A stretch of 64,000 bases of DNA from Burkholderia sp. TSV86 (GCF_001522865.1 NZ_LOWB01000104.1:124001-188000), one strand, 5' to 3'; shown: positions 10,105 to 20,456, numbered from the stretch's first letter. Notes: a model not told the origin generated them from the letters alone. Numbers and translations are program-made.

Positions 10105-10291
10105 CGGCGGGCAAGCGCGGCCGGGAGCGGCTGCATTGCTATGCGTTGACGTCAATCAAATCTCACGTGAAGTCATGCCGAGAGGTGCACGGGGTGCGCA
10201 TCGCGGATCGTGAGTGATTGCGGTACGCAATCGCGTATCGCACGCTCGCCAGGCTGATGAAGCGCCCGGAAATCCGCAGAGGCCGATGCGC

Positions 10292-11092
10292 TCAATCGAG
10301 CGGCAACGCGCGAATTCCTTGTGCGTCGATGCATAAATAACCGCCGCGCGGCAGGCCGTGATCGAATTCCCAGTCGGGCAGCACCCAGCGTGTGCCTTCC
10401 GGTTCGGCGTGGCGTGCCGGTTTGTGCGTGTGACCGTGGATGATGACCTTTGCGGCGCTGCGCACGAAGAGCGCGGCCACGCCCCGGCGCGTGACGTCGT
10501 AAAGCGCGGAGGCGGGGCGCATCCGGCCCGCTTCGCTGTTGGCGCGCATCCGCTTGGCGAGCGCGCGCCGCCAGCGCAGCGGGCAGCGCTGGAACAGCCA
10601 CTGCGCGGCGCGGTTGCGTGCAAAGCGCCGGAATATCTGGTAGCCGCGGTCGGCGGTGCATTGTGCGTCGCCGTGCGCGAGCGCGATCCGCCGGCCGAAC
10701 GCGATGACGACGGACGGATCGGGCAGCAGCATCGCGCCCGCCGCTTTCATGAAGCGCCGGCCGAGCAGGAAGTCGCGGTTGCCGTGCATCACGTAAAGCG
10801 CGATGCCGCGCTCGGAGAACGTGTGCAGTAACGCGGCAATGTGCTGCGCGAAAGGGTCGTCTTCTAGAACGTCATCGCCGATCCAATATTCGAACAGATC
10901 GCCGAGAATGAAGACAGAATCCGCGCTGTCGGCCGTCACGCGCACGAAATGCTCGAACGCGGCAACCGTGCGCGGAATCGCGTCGCTCAGGTGCAGGTCC
11001 GAGATGAACAGGAACGGGCGTGTGGCGTGCGCGACTCCGCGTTCGCCCGGTACGCCCGCAAAGACGCTACGCGGCGGCGTTTCCTGCAGCAT
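10292..11092 (-). CDS. lpxH: UDP-2,3-diacylglucosamine diphosphatase LpxH
   Basis: 266 residues. It hydrolyses UDP-2,3-diacylglucosamine to lipid X in lipid A synthesis, peripherally at the inner membrane. It carries all calcineurin-like metal motifs: FISDLHLSD (about 28-36), LGDLFEYWIGDD, HGNRDFLLG, LAHGDAQC and HGHTHKP. The C-terminal WEFDHG-type ending is typical of LpxH. The gene is followed on the opposite side by two cyclophilin genes in the same orientation; ppiB ends 37 bases upstream of the start, so the three may be one transcript. Confidence 0.95.
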   Translation of the reverse strand: MLQETPPRSVFAGVPGERGVAHATRPFLFISDLHLSDAIPRTVAAFEHFVRVTADSADSVFILGDLFEYWIGDDVLEDDPFAQHIAALLHTFSERGIALYVMHGNRDFLLGRRFMKAAGAMLLPDPSVVIAFGRRIALAHGDAQCTADRGYQIFRRFARNRAAQWLFQRCPLRWRRALAKRMRANSEAGRMRPASALYDVTRRGVAALFVRSAAKVIIHGHTHKPARHAEPEGTRWVLPDWEFDHGLPRGGYLCIDAQGIRALPLD

Positions 11093-11129
11093 CGAAGATC
11101 CCCCCGGCGTCGTTATGCGCGGTATCGCG

Positions 11130-11621
11130 TCAGACCACCACGGCCTTTTCGATGACGACGTCGTCGGTCGGCACGTCCTGATGGAAGCCCTGGTTGCCCG
11201 TCTTGACCGCCTTGATTTTGTCGACCACGTCCTGACCTTCGACGACCTTGCCGAACACCGCGTAGCCCCAGCCTTGAGGCGTCGGGGACGAGTGGTTCAG
11301 AAAGCCGTTGTCGTTCACGTTGATGAAGAATTGCGCGGTCGCCGAGTGCGGGTCGTTGGTGCGGGCCATCGCGATCGTGTACGTATCGTTCTTGAGACCG
11401 TTGTTCGCCTCGTTCGTGATCGGCGCGTCGGTCGGCTTTTGCTTCAGGCCCGGCTCGAAGCCGCCGCCCTGGATCATGAAGCCGTTGATCACGCGATGGA
11501 AGACCGTGCCGTCGTAGTGGCCCTTCTTGACGTAGTTGAGAAAGTTCTCGACTGTCTTCGGCGCTTTCGCGGCGTCGAGTTCGAGCTTGATGACGCCGTG
11601 ATTCGTATGCAGTTCGACCAT
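11130..11621 (-). CDS. ppiB: Cytoplasmic peptidyl-prolyl cis-trans isomerase B (cyclophilin)
   Basis: 163 residues starting [16 protein letters not shown], with no leader, so cytoplasmic. Cyclophilin active-site landmarks: [15 protein letters not shown] (catalytic Arg), the [19 protein letters not shown] stretch and the [17 protein letters not shown] motif. The frame extends 18 codons upstream but MVELHTN is the conserved family start. It sits between ppiA (upstream) and lpxH (downstream), all leftward. Confidence 0.96.
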   Translation of the reverse strand: MVELHTNHGVIKLELDAAKAPKTVENFLNYVKKGHYDGTVFHRVINGFMIQGGGFEPGLKQKPTDAPITNEANNGLKNDTYTIAMARTNDPHSATAQFFINVNDNGFLNHSSPTPQGWGYAVFGKVVEGQDVVDKIKAVKTGNQGFHQDVPTDDVVIEKAVVV

Positions 11622-11700
11622 GATGATTCCTTCGATGAAGTGGGTTAAACGGCGCGCGGCCGGTCGGAACGACACGGCCGCGCGAAAAGGGGGCGTCGAC

Positions 11701-12276
11701 TTATTTCGAGACGATCGTGGCCGATTCGATCACGATCGGCTTTTCGGGCACGTCGCGCATCGGGCCGCGCACGGTCGTCGTCGTCGCTTCGATCTTCTTC
11801 ACGACGTCCATGCCCGAGACGACCTTGCCGAACACGGCGTAGCCGTTGCCGTCCGGGTTCGGATAGTCGAGGCCCGCGTTGTCGACGGTGTTGATGAAGA
11901 ATTGCGCGGTCGCCGAATTCGGATCGCTCGTGCGGGCCATCGCGATCGTGCCCGCCAGGTTCTTCAGCCCGTTCTTGCTTTCGAGCGGGATCGGCGCGCG
12001 GGTCGGCTTCTCGTCGAAGTTCGCCTTGTAACCGCCGCCTTGGATCATGAAGCCCTTGATCACGCGATGAAAGATCGTGCCGCTGTACTGGCCTGCCTTC
12101 ACGTAGTCGAGGAAGTTGGCGACCGTCTTCGGCGCTTTTTCCGGATACAGCTCGACACGGATGTCGCCCTGGGTGGTCTTCAGTTGGACGACGGGGTGCG
12201 TGGCGGCCGTTTGCGCGAACGCGGGGGCGCTCGCGACGAGGGCGGCGCTGCCAAGCGCCAGCAACAGACGTTTCAT
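11701..12276 (-). CDS. ppiA: Periplasmic peptidyl-prolyl cis-trans isomerase A (cyclophilin)
   Basis: 191 residues. The ATG at 12276 follows a good ribosome site (AGAGGATCGTT) and opens a signal peptide, [21 protein letters not shown], cleaved near residue 21. The cyclophilin domain has [34 protein letters not shown] and [15 protein letters not shown]. It is the exported counterpart of the neighbouring ppiB and presumably assists folding of envelope proteins. The two genes look like an old tandem duplication with different destinations. Confidence 0.95.
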   Translation of the reverse strand: MKRLLLALGSAALVASAPAFAQTAATHPVVQLKTTQGDIRVELYPEKAPKTVANFLDYVKAGQYSGTIFHRVIKGFMIQGGGYKANFDEKPTRAPIPLESKNGLKNLAGTIAMARTSDPNSATAQFFINTVDNAGLDYPNPDGNGYAVFGKVVSGMDVVKKIEATTTTVRGPMRDVPEKPIVIESATIVSK

Positions 12277-12328
12277 AACGATCCTCTGGGTGGATGAAGA
12301 TAGAAAAGGCACGCGCCGCACCGTTTTG

Positions 12329-13048
12329 CTACCGGGGCGGTGCGAGGTACGGCGTCGCAAGCGAGCCGCTCGGGCCGCCGTACTGGAATGTCGGTGACAG
12401 CGGCAGCGTGGTGGTGGTCATGTTCGCGCTCGCGCGCTCCACGTAGTCGCGCACGGACGCCGCCGATGCGCCCGTCGCCTTGGCGGCCTTCGGCGGCGAG
12501 ACGATCTTTTGCAGATCCGCCAGCCGCTGTGCGGTTGCGCCGCTCGTGCGGCCGAGCTTTTGCGCGCGCTTGTACGATTCGGCGGCGAGCCGCAGGTACA
12601 GATCGCCGAGGTTCTCGTAGGCGAGGCCGTAGTTCGGGTTCGCCTGCGTCGCGGTGACGAGCGCGTTGCGCGCATCGTCGTAGCGGCCGTGCTTCGCGTA
12701 GAGCGCGGCGAGGTTGTTGTACGGCTCGGGCAGCTCCGGGTACGACTGGGTCAGCTCGACGAACTGCTTGATCGCGTCGTCGTCGCGATTCAGGTGGGCG
12801 AGCACGGTGCCGCGCTTGAACTGCGCCTGCACGTCGCGCGGGTTCGACGCGATGCGCGCATCGAGCTGGGTGAGCGCGCGCTGCCAGTTTCGGCCCGCGA
12901 TCGACGCGTCGATTTCCGGTGTGCCATCGGTTGGCGCGCGGGAGATCTGCGCATGGGCCGCTGCGGCCGACAACGCGAGCACGGCGCTCACGGCGGCGGT
13001 CGCAACAAGGGTCGCAGCGCTCGGCGCAAGGCCGCGGGAAGGTTTCAT
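12329..13048 (-). CDS. Exported tetratricopeptide-repeat protein
   Basis: 239 residues from MKPSRGL at 13048, with a signal peptide ending AAAAHAQ at about residue 34. At least three TPR units are visible between about residues 55 and 155 ([63 protein letters not shown]). The C-terminal third is Ala/Thr-rich without a recognised domain. TPRs mediate protein contacts in the periplasm; the partner is unknown. It is the first gene of a leftward set with ppiA, ppiB and lpxH and is divergent from cysS. A TATAAC box on the minus strand about 20 bases upstream of the start could be part of its promoter. Confidence 0.85.
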   Translation of the reverse strand: MKPSRGLAPSAATLVATAAVSAVLALSAAAAHAQISRAPTDGTPEIDASIAGRNWQRALTQLDARIASNPRDVQAQFKRGTVLAHLNRDDDAIKQFVELTQSYPELPEPYNNLAALYAKHGRYDDARNALVTATQANPNYGLAYENLGDLYLRLAAESYKRAQKLGRTSGATAQRLADLQKIVSPPKAAKATGASAASVRDYVERASANMTTTTLPLSPTFQYGGPSGSLATPYLAPPR

Positions 13049-13279
13049 AGGCTCAAATCGGAATGTTATACTCCGACCCATTCTAACAAAACGTCCGCGC
13101 GTTCCGGCGAGCCGCGGTCAGTCTTTGCCTCTTGTGGCCGTTACCGCAACGACTGCGGACCGATCGGCCGCATGTCACCGAGGAAGTGCACGGCACGCGG
13201 CCCGGCGGGAGAGTTCCGCCAGGCTTCGCATGCACGGCGAGTATCGCCAGGCGGTTTCCTTCGGCTCACTTTCGTCTCT

Positions 13280-14677
13280 ATGGAATCACTGCGCATCTAC
13301 AACACGCTCGCGCGTGACAAGCAAGTTTTCGTGCCGCGGCAGCCCGGCGAGGTGCGGATGTATGTCTGCGGGATCACCGTCTACGACTATTGCCACATCG
13401 GACACGCGCGGATGGTGGTCGTGTTCGACGTCGTCCAGCGCTGGCTGCGCGCGAGCGGCTACCGCGTGACTTACGTGCGCAACATCACCGATGTCGACGA
13501 CAAGATCATCCGCCGCGCGATCGAGAACGGCGAGCCGGTCAGCGCGCTGACGAGCCGCTTCATCGATGCGATGAACGCGGATTTCGACGCGCTCGGCGTC
13601 GAGCGGCCTGACCACGAGCCGCGCGCGACCGCGTTCATTCCGCAGATGCTCGGCATGATCGAGAAGCTCGAGGCGAACGGCTATGCCTATCAGGCAAAGG
13701 ACGGCGACGTCAATTTCTCGGTGCGCAAGTTCGACGGTTACGGCAAGCTGTCCGGCAAGTCGCTCGAGGATCTGCGCGCGGGCGAGCGGGTGGCCGCGAA
13801 CGATGCGAAGGAAGACCCGCTCGACTTCGTGCTGTGGAAGCGCGCGAAACCCGACGAGCCAGCCGAGACCGGCTGGGATTCGAAATACGGGCGCGGCCGC
13901 CCGGGCTGGCATATCGAGTGCTCGGCGATGGGCTGCACGCTGCTTGGAGAGCACTTCGACATTCACGGCGGCGGGCAGGATCTGCAATTTCCGCATCACG
14001 AGAACGAGATCGCGCAAAGCGAGGGCGCGACCGGGCAGACGTTCGTCAATTACTGGATGCACAATGGCTTCGTGCAGGTCGACAGCGAGAAGATGTCGAA
14101 ATCGCTCGGCAACTTCTTCACGATCCGCGAGGTGCTCGAGAAATTCGACGCCGAGGTCGTGCGCTTTTTCATCTTGCGCGCACATTACCGCTCGCCGCTC
14201 AATTACAGCGACGTGCATCTGGACGATGCGCGCGCGTCGCTCACGCGTCTTTACACGGCGCTGAAGGATGTGACGCCCGACGGTGCGGCGCTCGATTGGC
14301 ACGACGATCACGCACGCCGTTTCACGGCGGCGATGAACGATGATTTCAACACGCCGGTTGCGGTCGCGGTGCTGTTCGAGCTGGCGACCGAGGTGAACCG
14401 CTCGCGCGATCCGGCGCTTGCACGCCAGTTGCGGCGGCTCGCCGGTGTGCTCGGCCTGCTCGGCCGCGAACCGCGCGTGTTTCTTCAGGATGCGGCGGGC
14501 GCGGCACGCACGGGCGCGATCGATGCAGCCGAGATCGAAACGAGGGTCGCCGCGCGCGTTGCCGCGAAGCAGGCGAAAAACTATGCCGAGGCGGACCGGA
14601 TCCGGGCGGAATTGCTCGACGCCGGCGTCGCGCTTGAAGACAAACCGGGCGGATTGACCGAGTGGCGCCGTATATGA
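13280..14677 (+). CDS. cysS: Cysteinyl-tRNA synthetase
   Basis: 465 residues, the normal size for class I CysRS, which charges tRNA-Cys. Start [17 protein letters not shown]; the frame is open far upstream but those codons overlap the divergent TPR gene. Landmarks: zinc ligand C30 in [15 protein letters not shown] at 39-42, the [10 protein letters not shown] zinc/cysteine pocket, [24 protein letters not shown], and KMSKS at 271-275. The anticodon-binding C-terminal domain ends in the conserved ...[13 protein letters not shown]. Confidence 0.98.
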   Translation: MESLRIYNTLARDKQVFVPRQPGEVRMYVCGITVYDYCHIGHARMVVVFDVVQRWLRASGYRVTYVRNITDVDDKIIRRAIENGEPVSALTSRFIDAMNADFDALGVERPDHEPRATAFIPQMLGMIEKLEANGYAYQAKDGDVNFSVRKFDGYGKLSGKSLEDLRAGERVAANDAKEDPLDFVLWKRAKPDEPAETGWDSKYGRGRPGWHIECSAMGCTLLGEHFDIHGGGQDLQFPHHENEIAQSEGATGQTFVNYWMHNGFVQVDSEKMSKSLGNFFTIREVLEKFDAEVVRFFILRAHYRSPLNYSDVHLDDARASLTRLYTALKDVTPDGAALDWHDDHARRFTAAMNDDFNTPVAVAVLFELATEVNRSRDPALARQLRRLAGVLGLLGREPRVFLQDAAGAARTGAIDAAEIETRVAARVAAKQAKNYAEADRIRAELLDAGVALEDKPGGLTEWRRI

Positions 14678-14724
14678 GCGCGCATCGTCTGTCCCATTGA
14701 TCGATTCGCCAGGTAGGAGGCTAG

Positions 14725-15660
14725 ATGGTAACGGCCAGAAAGGCGCCGGCTAAGCGAGCGGCGACGCAACCGTCAGTAGCGCTCAAGCGTGCCGGCGCGC
14801 GTGCGCCGGCCGCGCAGAAAAGCGCGGCCGGGCGCGCGGCGCCCAACGGCGCGGCGAACGGCGCCGCGTACAAGCCGGGCGTGCGCGACGCCGCCGCGAA
14901 GCGTGCGAAGAGCGACGGCGAATACGCGGCCGATCTGCCGCAAGACGGCGCGGCCGCATCGGCGGCCGAGCCGCAAACCGCGCGCAAGGCGAAGGTGTCC
15001 GAGGCCGCGGTGCCCGTGCAACTGAACGACGCGGGGATGGTCGCGCGCCCGCCGTACTGGGACAAGGCGTGCGCCGATCTCGTCAAGCGCGACCGGATCC
15101 TGAAGAAGCTGATTCCGAAATTCGGCCCCGCGCATCTCGTGAAACGCGACGATTCATTCGTCACGCTCGCGCGCTCGGTCGTCGGCCAGCAGATCTCGGT
15201 CGCGGCCGCGCAGTCGATGTGGCTGAAGATCGAGACCGCGTGTCCGAAGCTCGCGCCGCAGCAGATCATCAAGCTCGGCCAAGAAAAGCTGATCGGATGC
15301 GGGTTGTCCAAGCGTAAATCCGAATACATCCTCGACCTGGCGCAGCACTTTGTGTCGGGTGCGCTGCACGTCGACAAATGGGCGACGATGGACGACGAGG
15401 ACGTGATCGCAGAGCTTACGCAAATCCGCGGCATCGGCCGCTGGACCGCCGAGATGTTTCTGATTTTCAATCTGTCGCGGCCAAACGTGTTGCCGCTCGA
15501 CGATCTCGGGTTGATTCGCGCGATCAGCGTCAATTATTTCAGTGGAGAGCCCGTCACGCGCAGCGAAGCGCGTGAAGTGGCGGCGAACTGGGAGCCGTGG
15601 CGCACCGTTGCCACCTGGTACATGTGGCGCAGTCTCGATCCGTTGACTGTCAGTAGCTGA
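14725..15660 (+). CDS. DNA-3-methyladenine glycosylase II-like (AlkA/HhH-GPD) with long basic N-terminal tail
   Basis: 311 residues. The catalytic HhH-GPD domain occupies about 115-305: VVGQQISVAAAQSMW, CGLSKRKSEYILDLA, then the helix-hairpin-helix LTQIRGIGRWTAEMFLIF and the LPLDDLGL catalytic Asp region. These base-excision enzymes remove alkylated purines. The first ~95 residues are a low-complexity Ala/Lys/Arg/Gly tail resembling histone H1-like tails, longer than in E. coli-type enzymes. A ribosome site (AGGTAGGAGG) lies before ATG 14725, so the tail is very likely translated. It is flanked by cysS upstream and accA downstream. Confidence 0.9.
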   Translation: MVTARKAPAKRAATQPSVALKRAGARAPAAQKSAAGRAAPNGAANGAAYKPGVRDAAAKRAKSDGEYAADLPQDGAAASAAEPQTARKAKVSEAAVPVQLNDAGMVARPPYWDKACADLVKRDRILKKLIPKFGPAHLVKRDDSFVTLARSVVGQQISVAAAQSMWLKIETACPKLAPQQIIKLGQEKLIGCGLSKRKSEYILDLAQHFVSGALHVDKWATMDDEDVIAELTQIRGIGRWTAEMFLIFNLSRPNVLPLDDLGLIRAISVNYFSGEPVTRSEAREVAANWEPWRTVATWYMWRSLDPLTVSS

Positions 15661-15773
15661 TCCAATAGCCAGTCGAAGCTATTGCAAATTATCTGTCGAT
15701 AGTTTTGACCCGTACTTGCGCCGGATGCGCGCGGTAGAATACGCGCTGCCGCAAGACCCAAGGATTCCAACAC

Positions 15774-16745
15774 ATGAAGACCACATTTCTGGATTTCGAG
15801 CAGCCTATCGCCGAACTCGAGGCGAAAATCGAAGAACTGCGCTTCGTGCAGGACGACTCGGCTGTCGACATCTCGGAAGAGATCGAGCGGCTGTCAAAGA
15901 AGAGCCAGCAGCTCACGAAGGATTTGTACGCGAACCTGACGCCTTGGCAGGTCTCGCAGATCGCTCGCCATCCGCAGCGGCCCTACACGCTCGACTACAT
16001 CAGCGAGTTGTTTACCGATTTTCATGAATTGCACGGCGATCGCGCATTCGCGGATGACCAGTCGATCGTCGGCGGTCTCGCCCGTTTCAACGGTCACGCG
16101 TGCATGGTGATTGGCCATCAGAAGGGGCGCGACACCAAGGAGCGTGCCGCGCGCAACTTCGGGATGCCGCGGCCGGAGGGTTACCGCAAGGCCGAGCGGC
16201 TGATGCGTCTTGCCGAAAAGTTTGGGTTGCCGATTTTCACGTTCGTCGACACGCCGGGTGCGTATCCGGGCGTCGGCGCCGAGGAGCGCGGCCAGTCCGA
16301 GGCGATCGGCCGCAATCTGTATGTGATGGCTGAACTGAAGACGCCGATTATCACCACGGTGATCGGCGAAGGCGGCTCGGGCGGCGCGCTGGCGATTGCG
16401 GTTGCCGACAGCGTATTGATGCTGCAATTCGCGACGTATTCGGTGATCTCGCCGGAAGGCTGTGCGTCGATTCTGTGGAAGAGCGCGGCGAAGGCGCCCG
16501 AGGCGGCCGAGGCGCTGGGCCTGACCGCGCACCGGCTGAAGGCGCTTGGCCTGATCGACAAGATCGTCAACGAGCCGCTCGGCGGCGCGCATCGTGATCC
16601 GAAGGGCATGGCAGCGCTGCTACGCCGCGCGCTTGCCGACACGCTGCGCCAGTTCCAAGGCATGAGCATCGACGCGCTGCGCGCGCGCCGCTTCGAACGC
16701 CTGATGGCTTACGGCAAGTTCAAGGAAACGGCGCTGGGCGCGTAA
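15774..16745 (+). CDS. accA: Acetyl-CoA carboxylase carboxyltransferase subunit alpha
   Basis: 323 residues, standard length. AccA pairs with AccD to transfer the carboxyl group from biotin to acetyl-CoA, the committed step of fatty-acid synthesis. Conserved stretches: [70 protein letters not shown], and [15 protein letters not shown] (acyl-CoA oxyanion region). A TAGAAT box at 15735-15740 is a plausible -10 element but the upstream TTGACC is too far (24 bases) to be a clean partner. Confidence 0.98.
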   Translation: MKTTFLDFEQPIAELEAKIEELRFVQDDSAVDISEEIERLSKKSQQLTKDLYANLTPWQVSQIARHPQRPYTLDYISELFTDFHELHGDRAFADDQSIVGGLARFNGHACMVIGHQKGRDTKERAARNFGMPRPEGYRKAERLMRLAEKFGLPIFTFVDTPGAYPGVGAEERGQSEAIGRNLYVMAELKTPIITTVIGEGGSGGALAIAVADSVLMLQFATYSVISPEGCASILWKSAAKAPEAAEALGLTAHRLKALGLIDKIVNEPLGGAHRDPKGMAALLRRALADTLRQFQGMSIDALRARRFERLMAYGKFKETALGA

Positions 16746-16787
16746 GCGCCGGGCGCTCGGCTTGGACGAACGGCGCGCCGCATCGCC

Positions 16788-18326
16788 TTGATTTCCCCCA
16801 ATGAGTTTCCCGCCGATCGCGTTGTGCTCGACGCAATCGGCGTAGCGTCATCCGCGTGGCCGGGCGACGCTACGTTTGCGCTTGCGTACAGCGGCGGGCT
16901 CGATTCGACTGTCCTGCTGCATGCGGCGGTGCGGGTCGTCGGCGCGGCGCGCTGCGTGGCGCTGCACGTTCATCATGGATTGAGTCCGAATGCCGACGCG
17001 TGGCTCGCGCATTGCGCGCAGGTGGCGCATGCGCTGGGTGTACGCTTCGACGCGATGCGTGTCGACGTGCCGCGTGCAAGCGGCCAGGGGGTCGAAGCGA
17101 GCGCGCGCGATGCGCGCTATCGGGCGCTCGACGCGATGTGCGCACGGTATCATGCGCCCGTGCTGTGGCTGGCGCAGCATGCGGACGATCAGGCCGAGAC
17201 GGTGCTGCTGCAGTTGTTGCGCGGGGCCGGCATTGCCGGGCTTGCGGCGATGGCGCCGCAGTATCGGCCTACCTCGGCGAGCGTCGTGCGTGCACGGCCG
17301 TTGCTGCATCTGCTGCGCGTGCAGCTCGAGCGCTATGCGCAACAACAGGCGCTGCGCTGGATCGACGACGAATCGAACGAAAACACGCGCTATGCGCGCA
17401 ACGCGTTGCGCGCCGACGTACTGCCCGCGCTTGCGTCACATTTTCCTGGGTTTCGCGATGCGCTCGGCCGTGCCGCGCAGCATGCGGCAGCTGCGCAGCG
17501 GCTGCTCGACGCGCTTGCCGCGAGCGATCTGCGCGCCCTCGCGCGGGACGATGGGCGCGTGCTGTCGCGCGCCGCGCTTGTCGCGCTCGACGACGAGCGC
17601 GGCGCGAATCTGCTGCGCTACTGGATGCGCACGCTCGGGCTGCCAGGCGCGTCGGCCGCGCGTCTTGCCGAGATGATGAAGCAGTTGCGCGCGGCGCGTG
17701 ACGCGCATGCGCTGCGCGTCGATCATGCGGGGTGGCGTCTTCGTCTTTATCGCGACGACGTTCAGTGGGAGGCCAGCGAACGCACGGGGCTGAGCGGCAC
17801 GAAAGTGGGCGATGCGGCCGCGGATAAGCATTCAGGCGCGAGCGTCGATAGCCGACGCCAGACCGACGGTGGCAATGCCGCGGCCGATGCCGGAGGCGCG
17901 CCGGGTGGGGCGGCGTCGCAGGCGCGCGCGGCGGCGGCTGCGCGAATGGATCGCGTGCTTGTTTGGCGCGGCCAGGAAGTCTGGCATCTGCCGGCGTGGC
18001 GCGGCACGTTCGTGTTCCATCCGACGCACGCGCACGATCGCGATGCGGTGCCTGAGGCGCTTCTTGCCGGCGCGGAGCTGCATGCGCGCGCGCGCACCGG
18101 CGGCGAGCGGATGCGCGTATTGCCGGGCGGGCCGGGGCGCACGTTGAAGAATTTGTTTCAGGAGCGCGGCGTGCCGGCCTGGCAGCGCGATGTGCCGCTG
18201 CTATACGTCGGCGACCGGCTGCTGTTCGTGCCGCGCGTCGGTGTGAACCGCACGCTCCAGCCGGACGCGGATGCGCCAGGCGAGTGGCGGCGCATCGAGT
18301 GGCGGCCCGATTGGCTGATTGCCTAG
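16788..18326 (+). CDS. tilS: tRNA(Ile)-lysidine synthetase TilS
   Basis: 512 residues from TTG at 16788; no in-frame ATG precedes the PP-loop, and GTG at 16824 is an alternative. TilS ligates lysine to C34 of tRNA-Ile(CAU), changing its decoding to AUA. The ATP-binding PP-loop SGGLDS is at 35-40, followed by HVHHGLSPNADAW and the LAQHADDQAETVLLQLLRGAG segment. The C-terminal tRNA-binding domain includes GGERMRVLPGGPGRTLKNLFQERGVPAW. Between the two, about residues 335-385 form an Ala/Gly/Ser-rich low-complexity insert. Downstream of accA by 42 bases. Confidence 0.95.
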   Translation: MISPNEFPADRVVLDAIGVASSAWPGDATFALAYSGGLDSTVLLHAAVRVVGAARCVALHVHHGLSPNADAWLAHCAQVAHALGVRFDAMRVDVPRASGQGVEASARDARYRALDAMCARYHAPVLWLAQHADDQAETVLLQLLRGAGIAGLAAMAPQYRPTSASVVRARPLLHLLRVQLERYAQQQALRWIDDESNENTRYARNALRADVLPALASHFPGFRDALGRAAQHAAAAQRLLDALAASDLRALARDDGRVLSRAALVALDDERGANLLRYWMRTLGLPGASAARLAEMMKQLRAARDAHALRVDHAGWRLRLYRDDVQWEASERTGLSGTKVGDAAADKHSGASVDSRRQTDGGNAAADAGGAPGGAASQARAAAAARMDRVLVWRGQEVWHLPAWRGTFVFHPTHAHDRDAVPEALLAGAELHARARTGGERMRVLPGGPGRTLKNLFQERGVPAWQRDVPLLYVGDRLLFVPRVGVNRTLQPDADAPGEWRRIEWRPDWLIA

Positions 18327-18949
18327 CGCTGGCGCGTTCCGGCAACGATGAACATGCGAGCCGGCCTTGCGTGCGCAACCCGACGACGAGGGCCGCGCAC
18401 CGGCCGCGCCGCTTTTGCCGCGACGAACGGCGCCATCCCGTCTGCGCGCAAAAACGCGCGCTTTCGAATACAAACGCGGTGTGCTCGCCGTCGCCCGCCG
18501 CCGCTCAGTTCGGCGGGAGGCTTCGGGCCGGCGCAAGCGGATCGTCGATTGGGTGCGCAGGCATCGGCGCGTGGCTTGCCCGACGCGCCGGCAACCGCGC
18601 CGCATCGATCTGGTTGATCCGGTTGCGAGCGACGGCGCTTGCTTGCGCGCCGGGCCGCTAAAGAGGTTGCGACCCGTGCGATGCTTGGCGGCGCGGCTTG
18701 TCAAGCAGCGATCGATCGGGTACGCTCAAGTGTTTGCTCGGCTCGATTTTTGAGCATTTTGTGCAGGTTTCCCGCGTGACGTACCCGGTTTGCGCGGCCT
18801 GAGCCGCCTTCCGGGCAAATCGCCACGCCCTGCGTGCTGCGCCCCAGCCGTTCTTCCCGTCGTCCGTCCACAGCCACAAGCCGCGTGACCGAACGGCACC
18901 GCGGTCTGTCCAGCATGTCCGTGCGGCCTCTCTCCAGTTCTGAACGACA
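18327..18949. other. Intergenic stretch between tilS and lysC
   Basis: About 620 bases. Several short overlapping frames occur on both strands but none has a recognisable product or ribosome site. The stretch presumably carries the lysC promoter and leader; I see no riboswitch consensus that I can defend. I find nothing else in it. Confidence 0.45.
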
Positions 18950-20200
18950 ATGGCACTCATCGTACATAAATACGGCGGCACCTCGATGGGCTCGGTCGAG
19001 CGCATCAAGAACGTCGCAAAACGCGTCGCAAAATGGCATCAGGCCGGACACCGGATGGTGGTCGTGCCGTCGGCGATGTCCGGCGAAACGAACCGTTTGC
19101 TCGGGCTCGCCAAAGAGATTTCGAGCCAGCCGAATCCGCGTGAGCTCGACATGATTGCGTCGACGGGCGAACAGGTCAGCGTCGGCCTGCTGTCGATCGC
19201 GCTGCAGGAAATCGGCGTCGATGCCGTGAGCTACGCCGGTTGGCAGGTGCCGGTCAAGACCGACAGCGCTTACACCAAAGCGCGCATTCACTCGATCGAC
19301 GACGAGCGCGTGACGAAGGATCTCGACGCGGGCAAGGTCGTCATCATCACGGGTTTTCAAGGTGTCGATCCAGAAGGCCATATCACGACGCTCGGCCGCG
19401 GCGGCTCGGATACGTCGGCGGTCGCGGTTGCGGCTGCGCTTGGAGCCGACGAGTGCCTGATCTACACCGACGTCGACGGCGTCTACACTACTGATCCGCG
19501 CGTCGTTGAAGAAGCGCGCCGCCTCGATCGCGTGACGTTCGAGGAAATGCTGGAAATGGCAAGTCTCGGCTCGAAGGTGCTGCAAATCCGCTCGGTCGAG
19601 TTTGCCGGCAAATACCATGTGAAGACGCGTGTGCTGTCGAGTCTCACCGATCCGCAGATTCCGCTCGACGAAGAGATGTGCTCGGGCACCCTGATTACTT
19701 TTGAAGAAGACGAGACCATGGAAAAGGCAGTCATTTCCGGTATTGCGTTCCAGCGTGACGAAGCGCGCATCGCGGTGATGGGCGTGCCCGACAAGCCGGG
19801 CATCGCATATCAGATTCTCGGCCCGGTGGCCGACGCGAACATCGACATCGACATGATCATCCAAAACCAGAGCGTGCAAGGTAAGACCGACTTCACGTTC
19901 ACGGTCGGCCGTGGCGATTATCAGAAGGCGATGGATATCCTCACGAACCAGGTGAAGGGGCATGTGAGCGCCGAGCAGGTGCTGGGCGACCCGAAAGTGT
20001 CGAAGGTGTCGGTGGTCGGTGTCGGGATGCGTTCGCATGTCGGCGTCGCGAGCACGATGTTCCGCACGCTGTCGGAAGAGGGAATCAACATCCAGATGAT
20101 CTCGACGTCCGAGATCAAGATCTCGGTGTTGATCGACGAGAAATATATGGAACTCGCAGTCCGCGCGTTGCATAAGGCGTTCGAACTCGAGCAGGCATGA
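18950..20200 (+). CDS. lysC: Aspartate kinase (aspartokinase)
   Basis: 416 residues. It phosphorylates aspartate, the entry step to lysine, threonine, methionine and diaminopimelate synthesis. The N-terminal kinase domain has KYGGTSMGS at residues 7-15, the VVPSAMSGETNRL stretch, GRGGSDTSAVAVA and YTDVDGVYTTDPR. Two C-terminal ACT domains (from about residue 265) include GVPDKPGIAYQILGPVADANIDIDMI and GVGMRSHVGVASTMFRTLSEEGINIQMISTSEIKIS, indicating feedback control by amino acids. An internal translation start for a separate beta subunit, as in some AKs, is possible (METMEKA region) but not shown. The gene ends 116 bases before tRNA-Ser. Confidence 0.97.
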   Translation: MALIVHKYGGTSMGSVERIKNVAKRVAKWHQAGHRMVVVPSAMSGETNRLLGLAKEISSQPNPRELDMIASTGEQVSVGLLSIALQEIGVDAVSYAGWQVPVKTDSAYTKARIHSIDDERVTKDLDAGKVVIITGFQGVDPEGHITTLGRGGSDTSAVAVAAALGADECLIYTDVDGVYTTDPRVVEEARRLDRVTFEEMLEMASLGSKVLQIRSVEFAGKYHVKTRVLSSLTDPQIPLDEEMCSGTLITFEEDETMEKAVISGIAFQRDEARIAVMGVPDKPGIAYQILGPVADANIDIDMIIQNQSVQGKTDFTFTVGRGDYQKAMDILTNQVKGHVSAEQVLGDPKVSKVSVVGVGMRSHVGVASTMFRTLSEEGINIQMISTSEIKISVLIDEKYMELAVRALHKAFELEQA

Positions 20201-20243
20201 TGAAATTTCCGTGACGGGTGCGTTAAGTGTGCGTCGCGGAAAT

Positions 20244-20272
20244 TTGACGTTCTGCTCGGAACCCTATATTAT
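20244..20272 (+). promoter_or_regulatory. Sigma70-type promoter of tRNA-Ser
   Basis: -35 TTGACG at 20244-20249 and -10 TATTAT at 20267-20272, separated by exactly 17 bases. A start near 20279 would give a leader of about 37 bases before the tRNA. It lies right after the lysC stop. Confidence 0.75.
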
Positions 20273-20315
20273 CTTGGCTTCGTCGCGCTGCCTCCCTGGC
20301 GCGAGCGAAGGTTTG

Positions 20316-20406
20316 GGAGACGTGGCCGAGAGGTCGAAGGCACTCCCCTGCTAAGGGAGCATCTGGGCCAAAACCTGGATCGAGGGTTCGAATCCCTCCG
20401 TCTCCG
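20316..20406 (+). tRNA. tRNA-Ser (anticodon GCT)
   Basis: 91 bases with a 7-base acceptor stem (GGAGACG with CGTCTCC), discriminator G at 20406 and an encoded CCA at 20407-20409. The anticodon stem CTCCC/GGGAG closes the loop CTGCTAA, giving anticodon GCT (reads AGC/AGU). The long variable arm between the anticodon and T stems marks a class II tRNA such as serine. The T-loop GGTTCGAATCC is canonical. It has its own promoter and terminator and stands at the left edge of the accessory region. Confidence 0.97.
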
Positions 20407-20423
20407 CCATCTTATGGCGGCGA

Positions 20424-20456
20424 AACCCCGCAGAGTCCAGGCTCTGCGGGGTTTTT
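20424..20456 (+). terminator. Rho-independent terminator after tRNA-Ser
   Basis: A perfect 12-base stem (AACCCCGCAGAG at 20424-20435 with CTCTGCGGGGTT at 20442-20453), a 6-base loop and a following run of T (TTTTTGTTTT). Confidence 0.92.
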
